Source of the DNA: Natronocalculus amylovorans
Lineage (GTDB): Archaea > Halobacteriota > Halobacteria > Halobacteriales > Haloferacaceae
Direction of reading: 5' to 3'
Assembly: GCF_023638035.1 (NCBI RefSeq)
Contig: NZ_JAKRVX010000003.1
Coordinates: forward strand, 186,001 to 250,000
DNA: 64,000 bases
This document shows positions 10,520-18,966 of the stretch, in pieces. Each line of letters begins with the position of its first letter. Position 1 is the first letter of the stretch. A program made the translations under genes and the position numbers. The notes under the pieces are model-generated. The model was given only the letters and a program-made list of their open reading frames with translations, was not told where the DNA came from and searched no databases.

Positions 10520-11347
10520 CTACTGTGGTGGTTCGGTCCATGCATGCCCATTCTCTTTTGGATCGTATCCGATCGTCTCTCGTGCATGTGAGAGGTCAAA
10601 CCATGTATGCTCGTTGCCGCTCACCCCGTAGAAAGTCTCGTACTCAACCGTCGTGTCATCCAGACAACAGGCCACAAGGTGAGCAAGATCGCTTTGGGAG
10701 AGCCAGGTACATTTCATCCGTGCAGCCAGCCGCGCATACTCCTCGCTTCCTCGTGTCGTCTCACCGCGCGACACAGCCCGCTCTGCGTCGCCGTACGGAT
10801 GGTCATACGGGTCCGATCGAACACTACCAATCCGGAGCGAGTAACACTGCATACTATGACGCTCAGCGTAGAGCCGCATCCAGGCTTCGCCTGCAACTTT
10901 TGACGCACCATAGTCAGAGTCAGGCCGCACTGGGGAGGTATGATCGACTGTTAGCTCGTACGATGAATCATACAGCTGTGGTGCATGTTCGGTCTCATAG
11001 CGGCCAACAGCGTGGTTCGAGGAGGCGAACACAACCGATCTAACCCCGTTCTCTGCTGCGGCATCGAGGGTGACTTTTGTCCCTCTAACATTGTTTCGCT
11101 CAACACTATCGTAGCTTGCAGTGACCCTCGGATCACCTGCAAGATGGACGATCGCATCCATCCCGCTCACAGCGGTATCCATTGCATCCCGATCGGTGAC
11201 ATCTGCAACAAGTGTCTCCCGATCAGCGTGTGGATGGTCTGTGGGCGGTTCGACGCGATCGAGAAGTGTAAGTGAGTACTGTTTTGGGAGGTGTTTGACA
11301 AGTGAAGTGCCGACGGTTCCATGTGCACCGGTGATGAGGACGTTCAT
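10520..11347 (-). CDS. Extended SDR sugar dehydrogenase, similar to archaeal glucose-6-phosphate dehydrogenase Azf
   Basis: 275 residues. The Rossmann motif NVLITGAHGTVGTSL starts the protein, and the catalytic YGASK tetrad segment lies near residue 160. HLAGDPR, FASSNHAVGRYE and the tail ETIGYDPKENG match what I recall of haloarchaeal NAD-dependent glucose-6-phosphate dehydrogenase (azf) and its uronate-dehydrogenase-like relatives. Its location convergent with fba-fbp fits sugar-phosphate metabolism. The exact substrate is not certain, because several paralogues exist in haloarchaea. Confidence 0.7.
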   Translation of the reverse strand: MNVLITGAHGTVGTSLVKHLPKQYSLTLLDRVEPPTDHPHADRETLVADVTDRDAMDTAVSGMDAIVHLAGDPRVTASYDSVERNNVRGTKVTLDAAAENGVRSVVFASSNHAVGRYETEHAPQLYDSSYELTVDHTSPVRPDSDYGASKVAGEAWMRLYAERHSMQCYSLRIGSVRSDPYDHPYGDAERAVSRGETTRGSEEYARLAARMKCTWLSQSDLAHLVACCLDDTTVEYETFYGVSGNEHTWFDLSHARETIGYDPKENGHAWTEPPQ

Positions 11348-11384
11348 ACTACTGAACTGTGTTTCACCGACAAGTAGCTACGTT

Positions 11385-12038
11385 TCAGTGTTTTGCATCG
11401 ACAAATACCTGCGGTAAGAGCCCACCGAGTCCACGCCGGAGGCGCTCAAGGAATGCGGTCTTACTGATTCCGATCGCATCTGCAACCATACGAGCAGTTA
11501 CATCTCTTGGCACGGAAAAATATCCCAGTCGAAGTGCGGTACGAATTGCCTCCTCCTGTGCCGGTGTGATATCCCACCGTGTTGCGATTGTACCCTCATC
11601 TGCCTCACCTAATGGATACAGCCGTTCGAGCGTCACACCACCGGTCTCTGTGGCTCGGTCGAGCACACCGCGCAGTACATCATGGCCAACAACGGCACCA
11701 ACATACTGTTCGTTGCCGTTTCGGTACTGAATTGACTCCACCATGAAGCCAACATCAGTCAACTGATGGACTACACACGGCTGTTTTGAGAGACATCGGT
11801 AGTTCGTCCGATCGTCACCTGCAGTTGCTGCGTGGAGGTAGCGGATCCGATTGTCCGAATCAAGCGTAGAGGACAACTGCTCGTCAGTCGGGGCTGAAAA
11901 CCGAAGCAGTGCATTTCCATCTCGTCGTGCTTGTGGTGGTGTGGCATCGATCGTTCCTGAAACCGACCGGCTGGCCGCCGCAAGCGGACAGTCATCCCCT
12001 GTGACTGTGAACTCAATAATCAGGCACTCCTCGATCAT
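11385..12038 (-). CDS. HTH_10 (bacterio-opsin-activator type) transcriptional regulator
   Basis: 217 residues. The N-terminal half is a beta-rich sensor-like region with cysteines. The C-terminal HTH_10 module is clear: ITPAQEEAIRTALRLGYF, then PRDVTARMVADAIGISK and FLERLRRGL. This layout is that of Bat-like regulators of haloarchaea. It is divergent from paaA with only 60 bases between starts, so it is the obvious candidate regulator of the paa genes (inference from position). Confidence 0.87.
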   Translation of the reverse strand: MIEECLIIEFTVTGDDCPLAAASRSVSGTIDATPPQARRDGNALLRFSAPTDEQLSSTLDSDNRIRYLHAATAGDDRTNYRCLSKQPCVVHQLTDVGFMVESIQYRNGNEQYVGAVVGHDVLRGVLDRATETGGVTLERLYPLGEADEGTIATRWDITPAQEEAIRTALRLGYFSVPRDVTARMVADAIGISKTAFLERLRRGLGGLLPQVFVDAKH

Positions 12039-12064
12039 TTATAAATCCAGTCTATACGCTGGTT

Positions 12065-12086
12065 AAAACGTATATCTACAAAACGT
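12065..12086. promoter_or_regulatory. Direct repeats in the paaA / HTH_10 divergent promoter
   Basis: AAAACGT occurs at 12065-12071 and again at 12080-12086, a 15-base period, inside the 60-base intergenic region. An A/T-rich TATATCTA lies between the copies. It is a plausible binding site for the divergent HTH_10 regulator, but this is position-based inference only. Confidence 0.35.
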
Positions 12087-12098
12087 TAATGGTTTTTC

Positions 12099-13040
12099 AT
12101 GGAGTTAGACGAAGTCATTGAGCGTGCAGGGCCACGTCAGTTCAGCCCAAAGGATGATCTTCCGATCGAGTATCGAAAAGCTGCAACGCGGATGATTCAG
12201 TTCCACGCGAACAGCGAAGTGATGGGTGGCTATTTGGACAAACAGTTTACCCGTCATGCGCCGAGCCTAGACCGGAAGCTTGCCTGCACCGCAAAAGTCC
12301 AAGATGAGATTGGGCACGCACAACTGCTCTACCGTGCTGCAGAGACATTAGGTGTCAAAACCCGTGACGAGATGCTTGATGAGTTGCAAAACGGTGACGG
12401 AAAGTTCCTCAACTGTTTCCACTACCCGGTAGATTCGTGGTATGAAGCGCCGATGATCGATTTCTTTGTTGACGGTGGCGCAATGCGTCGACAGGCAACA
12501 CTCAAATCGACAAGCTGGGAGCCGTACGCACACGCGATGGACAAGGTCTGTTTCGAGGAAGGGTTCCACGTCAAACACGGCGAGTCCATTCTAAAAGAGC
12601 TGATGACCGGCTCGAAAGCAACTCAAGAGCGCGTCCAAGAGACATTTGACGTCTGGTGGCCACGAATTATTCAGTTCTTCGGCCCACCAAACAAAGACAG
12701 CAAACACAATGACTTTGCACAGTCTGTCGGACTCAAAACGGCATCAAACGACTATCTCAGACAGTCGTTCCTCAATATGTACATTCCAAAGGCCGAAAAG
12801 TACGGCCTTGAGATTCCTGAGACACCACACATCGAGTATGATGAGGAAACGGGTCGTTACGAACTCGAATACGATGATCTCGACTGGGATGAGTTCTGGA
12901 CGATCGCCAAGAACGACTACGAGGGAAGCCACATCCAAATAGACGCTCGTGCGAACCGACAAACCGCGGTTGAGTGGGTCCGATCGGCAATGGATTCGCT
13001 TGAACAATCGACCTCACCAACCCCACAGGCGGCTGATTAA
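12099..13040 (+). CDS. paaA: 1,2-phenylacetyl-CoA epoxidase, catalytic subunit A
   Basis: 313 residues. Di-iron ligands of the ferritin-like fold are visible as QDEIGHAQLLYR (around residue 70) and the later CFEEGFHVKHGE (around 150). PaaA oxidises the aromatic ring of phenylacetyl-CoA to the 1,2-epoxide using O2. First gene of paaABCD, with 2 bases to paaB. No phenylacetate-CoA ligase or ring-cleavage genes are in this window. Confidence 0.93.
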   Translation: MELDEVIERAGPRQFSPKDDLPIEYRKAATRMIQFHANSEVMGGYLDKQFTRHAPSLDRKLACTAKVQDEIGHAQLLYRAAETLGVKTRDEMLDELQNGDGKFLNCFHYPVDSWYEAPMIDFFVDGGAMRRQATLKSTSWEPYAHAMDKVCFEEGFHVKHGESILKELMTGSKATQERVQETFDVWWPRIIQFFGPPNKDSKHNDFAQSVGLKTASNDYLRQSFLNMYIPKAEKYGLEIPETPHIEYDEETGRYELEYDDLDWDEFWTIAKNDYEGSHIQIDARANRQTAVEWVRSAMDSLEQSTSPTPQAAD

Positions 13041-13042
13041 TC

Positions 13043-13366
13043 ATGATTTGGGAAGTATTCAGACAGGAAAAGAAAGGCGACTATCACAAACACTGTGGAA
13101 ACGTCCACGCACCTGATCGAGAGATGGCACTCATGTTCGCCGAAATCCAGCATGCCAGACGGATGCATGCAAACAGTCTGTGGGTTGTGCCACAGGCGGA
13201 AATTGCAGAGGTCGATGCTGAGGAAGCGAGCTTTGGGGGGACCACGGACAAAGCGTTCCGCTGGGCGATGACATACAACGACATTGATGCGAGTTTTGCT
13301 CAGGAGGTTGCAGACTCGGAAAAAGAGCAGGAAAAAGCTGCTAAAACGCGGGAGGCACAGATATGA
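13043..13366 (+). CDS. paaB: 1,2-phenylacetyl-CoA epoxidase subunit B
   Basis: 107 residues starting WEVFRQEKKGDYHKHCGNVH, the signature of PaaB, the small bridging subunit of the multicomponent oxygenase. A central MFAEIQHARR helix and LWVVPQ strand follow. A charged Glu/Lys-rich tail ends the protein. Overlaps paaC by ATGA, implying coupled translation. Confidence 0.92.
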   Translation: MIWEVFRQEKKGDYHKHCGNVHAPDREMALMFAEIQHARRMHANSLWVVPQAEIAEVDAEEASFGGTTDKAFRWAMTYNDIDASFAQEVADSEKEQEKAAKTREAQI

Positions 13367-14184
13367 CGGGACCGATATCTGGGCCTGATGAGCTCTCAAA
13401 ACGCGAACAGAAGGCGCTTGAATCGCTCCTCTTCCGCCTCGCGGATGATGAGTTTGTGCTTGCGGAACGCTACACCGAGTGGCAGATTTATGCGCCAACG
13501 CTTGAATCCGATCTTGCGCTTGCGAACATTGCACAGGACGAGTTTGGACACGCTCGGCTCTGGTATGATCTCCTCGGAGAGCTTGGCTACACGGAGCCGG
13601 ATCTGATCTGGGAACGACCACCCGAGCAGTGGCAGCACTCGACGCTTGTTGAGCTTTCATTCCCGGATGGTGGCTGGGCGGATACGATCGTTCGAGGCTA
13701 TCTCTACGATACTGCAGAGCAGCTCCGACTCGAAGCGCTCGCTGACTCCTCGTATCTCCCGCTAGCCGATCGAATCGAGAAAGTGTTACTCGAAGAGCGC
13801 TACCACCGACAGCATGCTGGCAACTGGCTCGAACGACTGGCAAGCGGTGAGGGACACGATCGAGTAGTCGCTGCCGTTGAACGGCTCTTTCCACATGCAA
13901 TGAGTTTGTTTGCACCCGGACCGCACGAAGACAACATCACGGAATTTGGGTTCCGGAGCGAATCACTGCAGGAGCTTCGGCGCGCATGGCTTGACACCGT
14001 TATTCCAACGCTTGATTCGCTTTCGGTCCCGGCCCCAGAGCCAGCCGAGGTTGTTCGTCCCGATGCGACCGGTCGTGATGGAAGTCACACCGATGACTGG
14101 TTCGAACTGTATGATGCGTTTACACACACGTACACTGAACTTGAGAACCCAACGCCAGTGAGACTGCGTGGAGAGGGTGCATAA
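13363..14184 (+). CDS. paaC: 1,2-phenylacetyl-CoA epoxidase, structural subunit C
   Basis: 273 residues of the ferritin-like PaaC family. AQDEFGHARLWYD and LEERYHRQHAGNWL occupy the positions of the two ExxH-type helices. PaaC forms the heterodimer with PaaA and is considered structural in bacteria. The ATGA overlap with paaB and the 3-base gap to paaD show one transcription unit. Confidence 0.92.
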   Translation: MTGPISGPDELSKREQKALESLLFRLADDEFVLAERYTEWQIYAPTLESDLALANIAQDEFGHARLWYDLLGELGYTEPDLIWERPPEQWQHSTLVELSFPDGGWADTIVRGYLYDTAEQLRLEALADSSYLPLADRIEKVLLEERYHRQHAGNWLERLASGEGHDRVVAAVERLFPHAMSLFAPGPHEDNITEFGFRSESLQELRRAWLDTVIPTLDSLSVPAPEPAEVVRPDATGRDGSHTDDWFELYDAFTHTYTELENPTPVRLRGEGA

Positions 14185-14187
14185 CTG

Positions 14188-14643
14188 ATGAGTAGCGATC
14201 GACAGAAACCACCAGCCGGCTCACCGGCCTGTGGCTATACCGACTATACTGAGGGAGCGACACCAGAAGCGTTCCCAAAAACCGGCGAGGGGGCGACAGG
14301 TATTGAACGAGCGGTGTGGGATGCGCTGTATGCCGTTGATGATCCGGAGATGCCCGTAAGTGTGGTCGATCTTGGCTTAATCTACAACGTGTTTGTCGAG
14401 CCGATCGACACCACAGATCGATCACAAAATGCGCCATCGAATCGTGCAGTGATCGAGATGACACTCACCTATTCGGGCTGTCCGGCTCGAGAGCTGCTGA
14501 CGAACGATGTAAAATGCGCTGCAGAAACGGTTCCGGAGATTGCAGACGCGGAGATCCGGCTCCGATACTCACCGCCGTGGAACGTGAACATGGTCACTGA
14601 CGATGGGCGGACCGCGCTCAGAAAGTTTGGGTTGAGTGTGTGA
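14188..14643 (+). CDS. paaD: PaaD-type protein, DUF59 (MIP18-like) domain only
   Basis: 151 residues. After a variable N-terminus the DUF59 core is clear: DDPEMPVSVVDLGLIYNV, then LTYSGCPARELL and the C-terminal IRLRYSPPWNVNMVTDDG. In bacteria PaaD also carries a C-terminal zinc ribbon and matures iron centres for the epoxidase. Here the protein stops after the DUF59 part, and the ribbon is encoded by the next small gene. Confidence 0.88.
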   Translation: MSSDRQKPPAGSPACGYTDYTEGATPEAFPKTGEGATGIERAVWDALYAVDDPEMPVSVVDLGLIYNVFVEPIDTTDRSQNAPSNRAVIEMTLTYSGCPARELLTNDVKCAAETVPEIADAEIRLRYSPPWNVNMVTDDGRTALRKFGLSV

Positions 14644-14647
14644 TCTG

Positions 14648-14809
14648 ATGCGATTTGATCCAAGCGCAAACGTCGACCCGGATGCAGAGATCGAATGTCC
14701 GTACTGTGGCTCCACAGAAACAGTCCAAGATCATCCGAAAGGAACTGGTCTCTGTCGATCGCAACACTACTGTGAGTCCTGCCAGCAGCCGTTTGAACGA
14801 TTTGGCTAG
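14648..14809 (+). CDS. Stand-alone PaaD zinc-ribbon protein, 53 aa
   Basis: The ATG at 14648 is 4 bases after the paaD stop. The small protein has CPYC (residues 17-20), then HPKGTGLC and a second pair CESC, ending QQPFERFG. This is the order and spacing of the C-terminal zinc ribbon of bacterial PaaD (CPxC, a conserved GxxxC, CxxC, PFxxF). It is therefore a split-off domain rather than an unrelated zinc finger. Its last 4 bases overlap the convergent rhodanese gene. Confidence 0.8.
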   Translation: MRFDPSANVDPDAEIECPYCGSTETVQDHPKGTGLCRSQHYCESCQQPFERFG

Positions 14810-15597
14810 CTGCTCGTCTGTTCTAGTGGCCCATCCCACGCAGCAAGACTGCCCTCATATATTCTCACGTTTTCGAACCCAATCGATCGTAACAGCAAAT
14901 ATGTATGGCTGAGCCGTCGTGCCGTGTTACAGTAGAGAACAATTGGTGTTGATCTCTCTGTCGGAATAGCGTGTTTGATGAGGACCGATTCGATCTCTTG
15001 CTCGGATTTTCCACCGCGGGTGTCCGGATCAACGAGCTCCATCCAATCGAGCCGAATGGCACCTGGGAGATGTCCGTCTGCGTACTCATCCTGTTCTCGC
15101 GTGTCAATAAATGTCGTGTCGGTCTCTGCTAGCAATGACTGAACGGTGTCAGTGGAGACGATCGGAGACGCTGGTGGCGGCGTTGGAAGAGAACCCTCCG
15201 TCTTGTTTTTTGTTGGTGTGTCTCGATCGATCGGATGGCTGCGTTTCCAAGCGGTAAAATCCCCATCAAGGATGCCGACCGAATCGTATCCGTAGACGAT
15301 CGCTGTGAGCACAAACCGCGACGCAAACACGCCGTGCATGTCATCATATGCTACGATCGGTTTCTCCGGAAAAATACCAGCCTCCGAAAGGAGCGACCGA
15401 AACACTGCTGCGCCAGGGAGCGTTCCCGGCTCATCGCTTTGTGCATCTCTGAACCGATCAAATGGGATGTTGACCGCACCGGGGAGATGGCCGATCGCAT
15501 CGTACTCCCATGGCTCTCTAACATCAACCAGCTGTATTTCGGCTGCTTCAGCTCGATCGGCAACCGCATCCACAGACAGGCGAAGCGGGAACGACAT
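14806..15597 (-). CDS. Two-domain rhodanese (thiosulfate/3-mercaptopyruvate sulfurtransferase)
   Basis: 263 residues with tandem rhodanese domains. The N-terminal one (about 1-125: VDVREPWEYDAIGHLPGAVN) has Asp in place of the active cysteine (VAYDDMHG), as is normal for the inactive domain. The C-terminal one (about 145-260) keeps VLYCNTARRLSH with the catalytic Cys. It transfers sulfane sulfur to cyanide, thiols or a carrier. Convergent with the paa operon. Confidence 0.88.
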   Translation of the reverse strand: MSFPLRLSVDAVADRAEAAEIQLVDVREPWEYDAIGHLPGAVNIPFDRFRDAQSDEPGTLPGAAVFRSLLSEAGIFPEKPIVAYDDMHGVFASRFVLTAIVYGYDSVGILDGDFTAWKRSHPIDRDTPTKNKTEGSLPTPPPASPIVSTDTVQSLLAETDTTFIDTREQDEYADGHLPGAIRLDWMELVDPDTRGGKSEQEIESVLIKHAIPTERSTPIVLYCNTARRLSHTYLLLRSIGFENVRIYEGSLAAWDGPLEQTSS

Positions 15598-15848
15598 ACT
15601 CTCACTTGTGCTTCAGGGGCCCAGTAGCTCACGACAGTGTCGAAATCCTCCGTAGAAATCAAATACCAGATATTGGTGCCGCTATTGGTTACACTGCCAG
15701 TCTCATTATACAAAGATGTTTGGACCGCATGTACAAGCCTCGCTGTTTCGGTCATAGCTTGCTGCAAGCATCTCCGGTGTTTCGATTGAACGGCCGAATT
15801 CACCGTCGAGAGCGCACCTAAGTGATAATCGGTCGAAGACTGCACTGT

Positions 15849-16715
15849 ATGAAAAACACAGAATACGCGAATGATGTACTCGTTTCCGCTGGGTGGGTTG
15901 ACGCCAATCTTGATGCATTCCAAGCCGAAGATCCCGACTATCGACTCGTTGAAGTCGATGTTGATACCGAAGCATATGACGAGTCACACGCACCGGGTGC
16001 GATCGGGTTCAACTGGGAAACCCAACTCCAAGATCAAACGACCCGTGATATCCTCACAAAAGAGGATTTTGAAGAACTGCTCGGATCACACGGGATCACC
16101 GAAGATTCGACAGTTGTCCTCTACGGTGACAACGCAAACTGGTTTGCAGCCTACACCTACTGGCAGTTCAAATACTACGGCCATGAGGATGTGAAACTGC
16201 TCGATGGTGGTCGAGAGTACTGGCTCGAAAACGACTATCCAATAACTGACGAGACGCCATCGTATCCAGCGCAAGAATACACCGCTGCAGGTCCGCGTGA
16301 GTCGATTCGTGCATACCGAGACGATGTTGAGAATGCGATCGATCGTGGACTGCCACTCGTTGATGTTCGGAGCCCAGAGGAGTTCTCCGGTGAGATTCTT
16401 GCACCACCTGGACTGCAAGAAACCGCACAGCGAGGCGGCCACATCCCGGGTGCACAGAATATCTCGTGGGCTGCCGTCACGAATGATGATGGAACGTTTA
16501 AAACGGCCGACGAAATCAAAGCGCTGTATGCGGAGAAAGGGATCGACGGAGACGAAACCACTGTTGCATACTGCCGAATCGGCGAGCGATCGTCCGTCGC
16601 ATGGTTTGCACTGCATGAACTGCTTGGCTACGAAGATACCATCAACTACGATGGCTCATGGACTGAGTGGGGTAATCTCGTCGGTGCACCGATCGAGAAA
16701 GGCAGTGCAGAATAA
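15849..16715 (+). CDS. Two-domain rhodanese (thiosulfate sulfurtransferase)
   Basis: 288 residues. The N-terminal inactive rhodanese domain has VLYGDNANWFAAY in the active loop (Gly/Asp instead of Cys), and the C-terminal domain has TVAYCRIGERSS with the catalytic Cys. The start at 15849 (MKNTEYANDVLV) fits the family length; an earlier in-frame start at 15822 has no support. Divergent from the previous rhodanese, with which it shares only family-level likeness. Haloarchaea commonly label this type tssA. Confidence 0.9.
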   Translation: MKNTEYANDVLVSAGWVDANLDAFQAEDPDYRLVEVDVDTEAYDESHAPGAIGFNWETQLQDQTTRDILTKEDFEELLGSHGITEDSTVVLYGDNANWFAAYTYWQFKYYGHEDVKLLDGGREYWLENDYPITDETPSYPAQEYTAAGPRESIRAYRDDVENAIDRGLPLVDVRSPEEFSGEILAPPGLQETAQRGGHIPGAQNISWAAVTNDDGTFKTADEIKALYAEKGIDGDETTVAYCRIGERSSVAWFALHELLGYEDTINYDGSWTEWGNLVGAPIEKGSAE

Positions 16716-16749
16716 CGCTTGAAGTCCATACAGATCTAATTATCCACTC

Positions 16750-17382
16750 ATGACTGCTGCTGACATCCTCAAAACCATTCGAACAGATAACGCAACCGCA
16801 CTCTCACGGCTCGGGTCATCGAAAGCACTGTACGCCGAAACTGCTGGCCAACTCGATGCAGAGACGGTGTGCAACGCAGCAGCAGCTGCGGAGTATGCCG
16901 CCTACAAAACACTCTCCGAATGGGCAGCAGATGAGTCGAACGATGATGCAGTCGCTGTGTTTGAATCGATCGCAGAGATCGAGTATGAACACTTCGAGAC
17001 GGTCAAAACACACCGCGACAGCGTGGCAGTCGAGGATGCAGCGGTTCCCAAACTGCAGACCGTTCTTCGATCCTACACCGACACGATCGATCGAACAGGC
17101 GGACTGCTCGGACGATGTCTCGTTGCCAAGAAATCAAAAGAACAGTACACTGGCTACTTTGTCGGAGATGCGGACCCACAAACAGCACAGCTGTTTCGTG
17201 AGCTTGGATCAGATGTCACAAAACAACAAGAACAGACACTGTCACTGATCGATTCGGTTTGTGAGGCACGTGTGGACTACGATCGCGCAGTGGAAGCCGC
17301 GACGGCAGTCATTCAAGCGGCATACGAGGAGTATACCGACTCCCTAGAGTCGCTTGGCGTGAACCCAAAACCGGTGTGTTGA
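16750..17382 (+). CDS. Ferritin-like/rubrerythrin-like helical protein, unknown function
   Basis: 210 residues, almost entirely helical. Glutamates and a histidine spaced as in rubrerythrin-type four-helix bundles are present (EYAAYKTLSEW and IEYEHFETVKTH), so a metal-binding bundle is possible. Placed 50 bases before nop5 on the same strand, it may belong to the rRNA-modification operon. I have seen similar proteins annotated loosely as antitermination factors in haloarchaea, without a basis I can verify. Confidence 0.7.
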   Translation: MTAADILKTIRTDNATALSRLGSSKALYAETAGQLDAETVCNAAAAAEYAAYKTLSEWAADESNDDAVAVFESIAEIEYEHFETVKTHRDSVAVEDAAVPKLQTVLRSYTDTIDRTGGLLGRCLVAKKSKEQYTGYFVGDADPQTAQLFRELGSDVTKQQEQTLSLIDSVCEARVDYDRAVEAATAVIQAAYEEYTDSLESLGVNPKPVC

Positions 17383-17433
17383 GGCCAACTGCTCTCCGAA
17401 GCCTACTAACCACCGGGGGCGGTATCGAAAGCC

Positions 17434-18276
17434 ATGACACAACAGGGCTGGTTCGAAGGGGTTTCACCCGACGACAGCGATAGCACGATTGATCGGATAC
17501 GCGATGGCGATTCGGATGCCCCCGATCACTGGCCGAAACGTGCCGTCGAAGCCGGCTTTTCAGCCGACGAAGAGACGTATTACGAACAACTCCGCTCGGT
17601 GACGATCGAGGCAACTCGGCAAGCAGTCAAAACACGCGAACAGGCAGACGATAGCCAACTTGTCCATGCGGTTCGAGCGATGGACGACTGCGATCGGACT
17701 GCGAACGAACTTGCAGAGCGAACCGCAGAGTGGGCTGGTACGCTTTTTGATGACGTTGATCCGCGATTAGAGGCAGTCCGATCGCTTGCAGAGAAGACAC
17801 CACAAACGCCAGCAGAAGAGCAGGTACTCTCGCTTGCAAGCCAAGTTGATTCGCTTGCAACCGAGGCTGAGTCGCTCCGATCGTTCATTGAACAACGAGC
17901 CCCCGCAACTGCACCAAATCTCGATGCAATGGCGGGGCCAGTCCTTGCCGCGCGGCTCATTGCGCTTGCTGGTGGACTTGAGCAACTGGCAAAAAAGCCG
18001 AGTGGGACTGTGCAGGTACTTGGTGCTGAGGACGCTTTGTTCGCACATCTCGCAGGCCGTGCAAGCTCCCCAAAGCATGGCATCATATTTACCCACGAGT
18101 ACGTTCGAGGGACGCCTCGTGAGAACCGCGGATCAGCTGCCCGAGCGCTTGCAGGAAAGCTTTCGATCGCGGCTCGAATCGACCACTACAGCGGCGAACT
18201 CAAACCGGAGATTCACGAGGAGTTGGATGAACGTATCGAGACAATTCGAGCGCGGACAGCTGGGGGTGACAAATGA
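17434..18276 (+). CDS. nop5: NOP5/Nop56-58 protein of the C/D-box sRNP
   Basis: 280 residues. The Nop domain signature is complete: VLGAEDALFAHLAG followed by SPKHGIIFTHEYV and the basic-free haloarchaeal tail. A coiled-coil region precedes it. The N-terminal domain seen in most NOP5 proteins is short here. NOP5 scaffolds L7Ae, C/D guide RNA and fibrillarin for 2'-O-methylation of rRNA and tRNA. Its ATGA overlap with the fibrillarin gene confirms the pairing. Confidence 0.93.
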   Translation: MTQQGWFEGVSPDDSDSTIDRIRDGDSDAPDHWPKRAVEAGFSADEETYYEQLRSVTIEATRQAVKTREQADDSQLVHAVRAMDDCDRTANELAERTAEWAGTLFDDVDPRLEAVRSLAEKTPQTPAEEQVLSLASQVDSLATEAESLRSFIEQRAPATAPNLDAMAGPVLAARLIALAGGLEQLAKKPSGTVQVLGAEDALFAHLAGRASSPKHGIIFTHEYVRGTPRENRGSAARALAGKLSIAARIDHYSGELKPEIHEELDERIETIRARTAGGDK

Positions 18277-18905
18277 GCGACCTTCCACGCGGTGTTGAGC
18301 GCCGATCGTTCGACGGCAAAGAACGGCTTGCGACCCGAGGGATGCCAGTGTACGGTGAACCAACTGACGGCGAGTGGCGACTGTGGGATGCTGGGCGATC
18401 GAAACTCGGTGCGATGATTGAACATGCAATGCCCGTTGGGCTTGCTGGCGGCGAGTCCGTGCTGTACCTTGGTGCTGCAAGCGGCACAACAGTGAGTCAC
18501 GTTGCAGACTTTTCGGGCCCAACGTACGCGGTCGAGTTCGCCCCACGACCAACCCGTGATCTGCTCTCCGTTGCTGAGGATCGACCGAACCTGTTTCCGC
18601 TGCTCAAAGACGCAAGAAAACCACAGACGTACGCACATGTTGTCGAATCCGAACTCGACGTCATTGTACAGGATGTCGCGACCCGCGGGCAGGCAACGGT
18701 TGCGAACCGGAACGCACAGTTCCTCTCTGCTGATGGGCGGCTGGTAGCGGCGATCAAAGCCCGGAGTGAGGACGTTACGGCCGAACCGCAAGATGTCTTT
18801 GACCGGGTTGTTGACGAGCTTACAGCCGAGTATGAGATCGTTGAAACGCGATCGCTTGCACCATTCCACGATGATCATCTTGGAGTTGTTGCTGTTAAAC
18901 GATAA
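18273..18905 (+). CDS. flpA: Fibrillarin-like rRNA/tRNA 2'-O-methyltransferase
   Basis: 210 residues. SAM site VLYLGAASGTTVSHVAD, then YAVEFAPRPTRDL and VIVQDVATRGQ, are the standard fibrillarin blocks. The C-terminal HLGVVAVKR is also typical. It is the catalytic subunit of C/D-box RNPs and needs NOP5, encoded just upstream with a 4-base overlap. Confidence 0.94.
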   Translation: MSDLPRGVERRSFDGKERLATRGMPVYGEPTDGEWRLWDAGRSKLGAMIEHAMPVGLAGGESVLYLGAASGTTVSHVADFSGPTYAVEFAPRPTRDLLSVAEDRPNLFPLLKDARKPQTYAHVVESELDVIVQDVATRGQATVANRNAQFLSADGRLVAAIKARSEDVTAEPQDVFDRVVDELTAEYEIVETRSLAPFHDDHLGVVAVKR

Positions 18906-18937
18906 TATTCACAAGTAGTAACACAAAGTGGTAACAC

Positions 18938-18954
18938 TTTACCCGTTGGGTAAA
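18938..18954. promoter_or_regulatory. Perfect 17-bp palindrome upstream of the NRAMP-type gene
   Basis: TTTACCC-GTT-GGGTAAA, a perfect 7-3-7 inverted repeat ending 12 bases before the ATG at 18967. A dyad of this size at the expected transcription start fits a repressor operator, for example of a DtxR/MntR- or Fur-type metalloregulator controlling a metal transporter. Regulator identity is inference. Confidence 0.55.
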
Positions 18955-18966
18955 ATTCGGTTAGGT

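Noticed and set aside
13037-13915. 292-codon minus-strand frame over paaB/paaC
   Set aside because: Low-complexity Arg/His-rich translation without domains, lying over confident paa genes.
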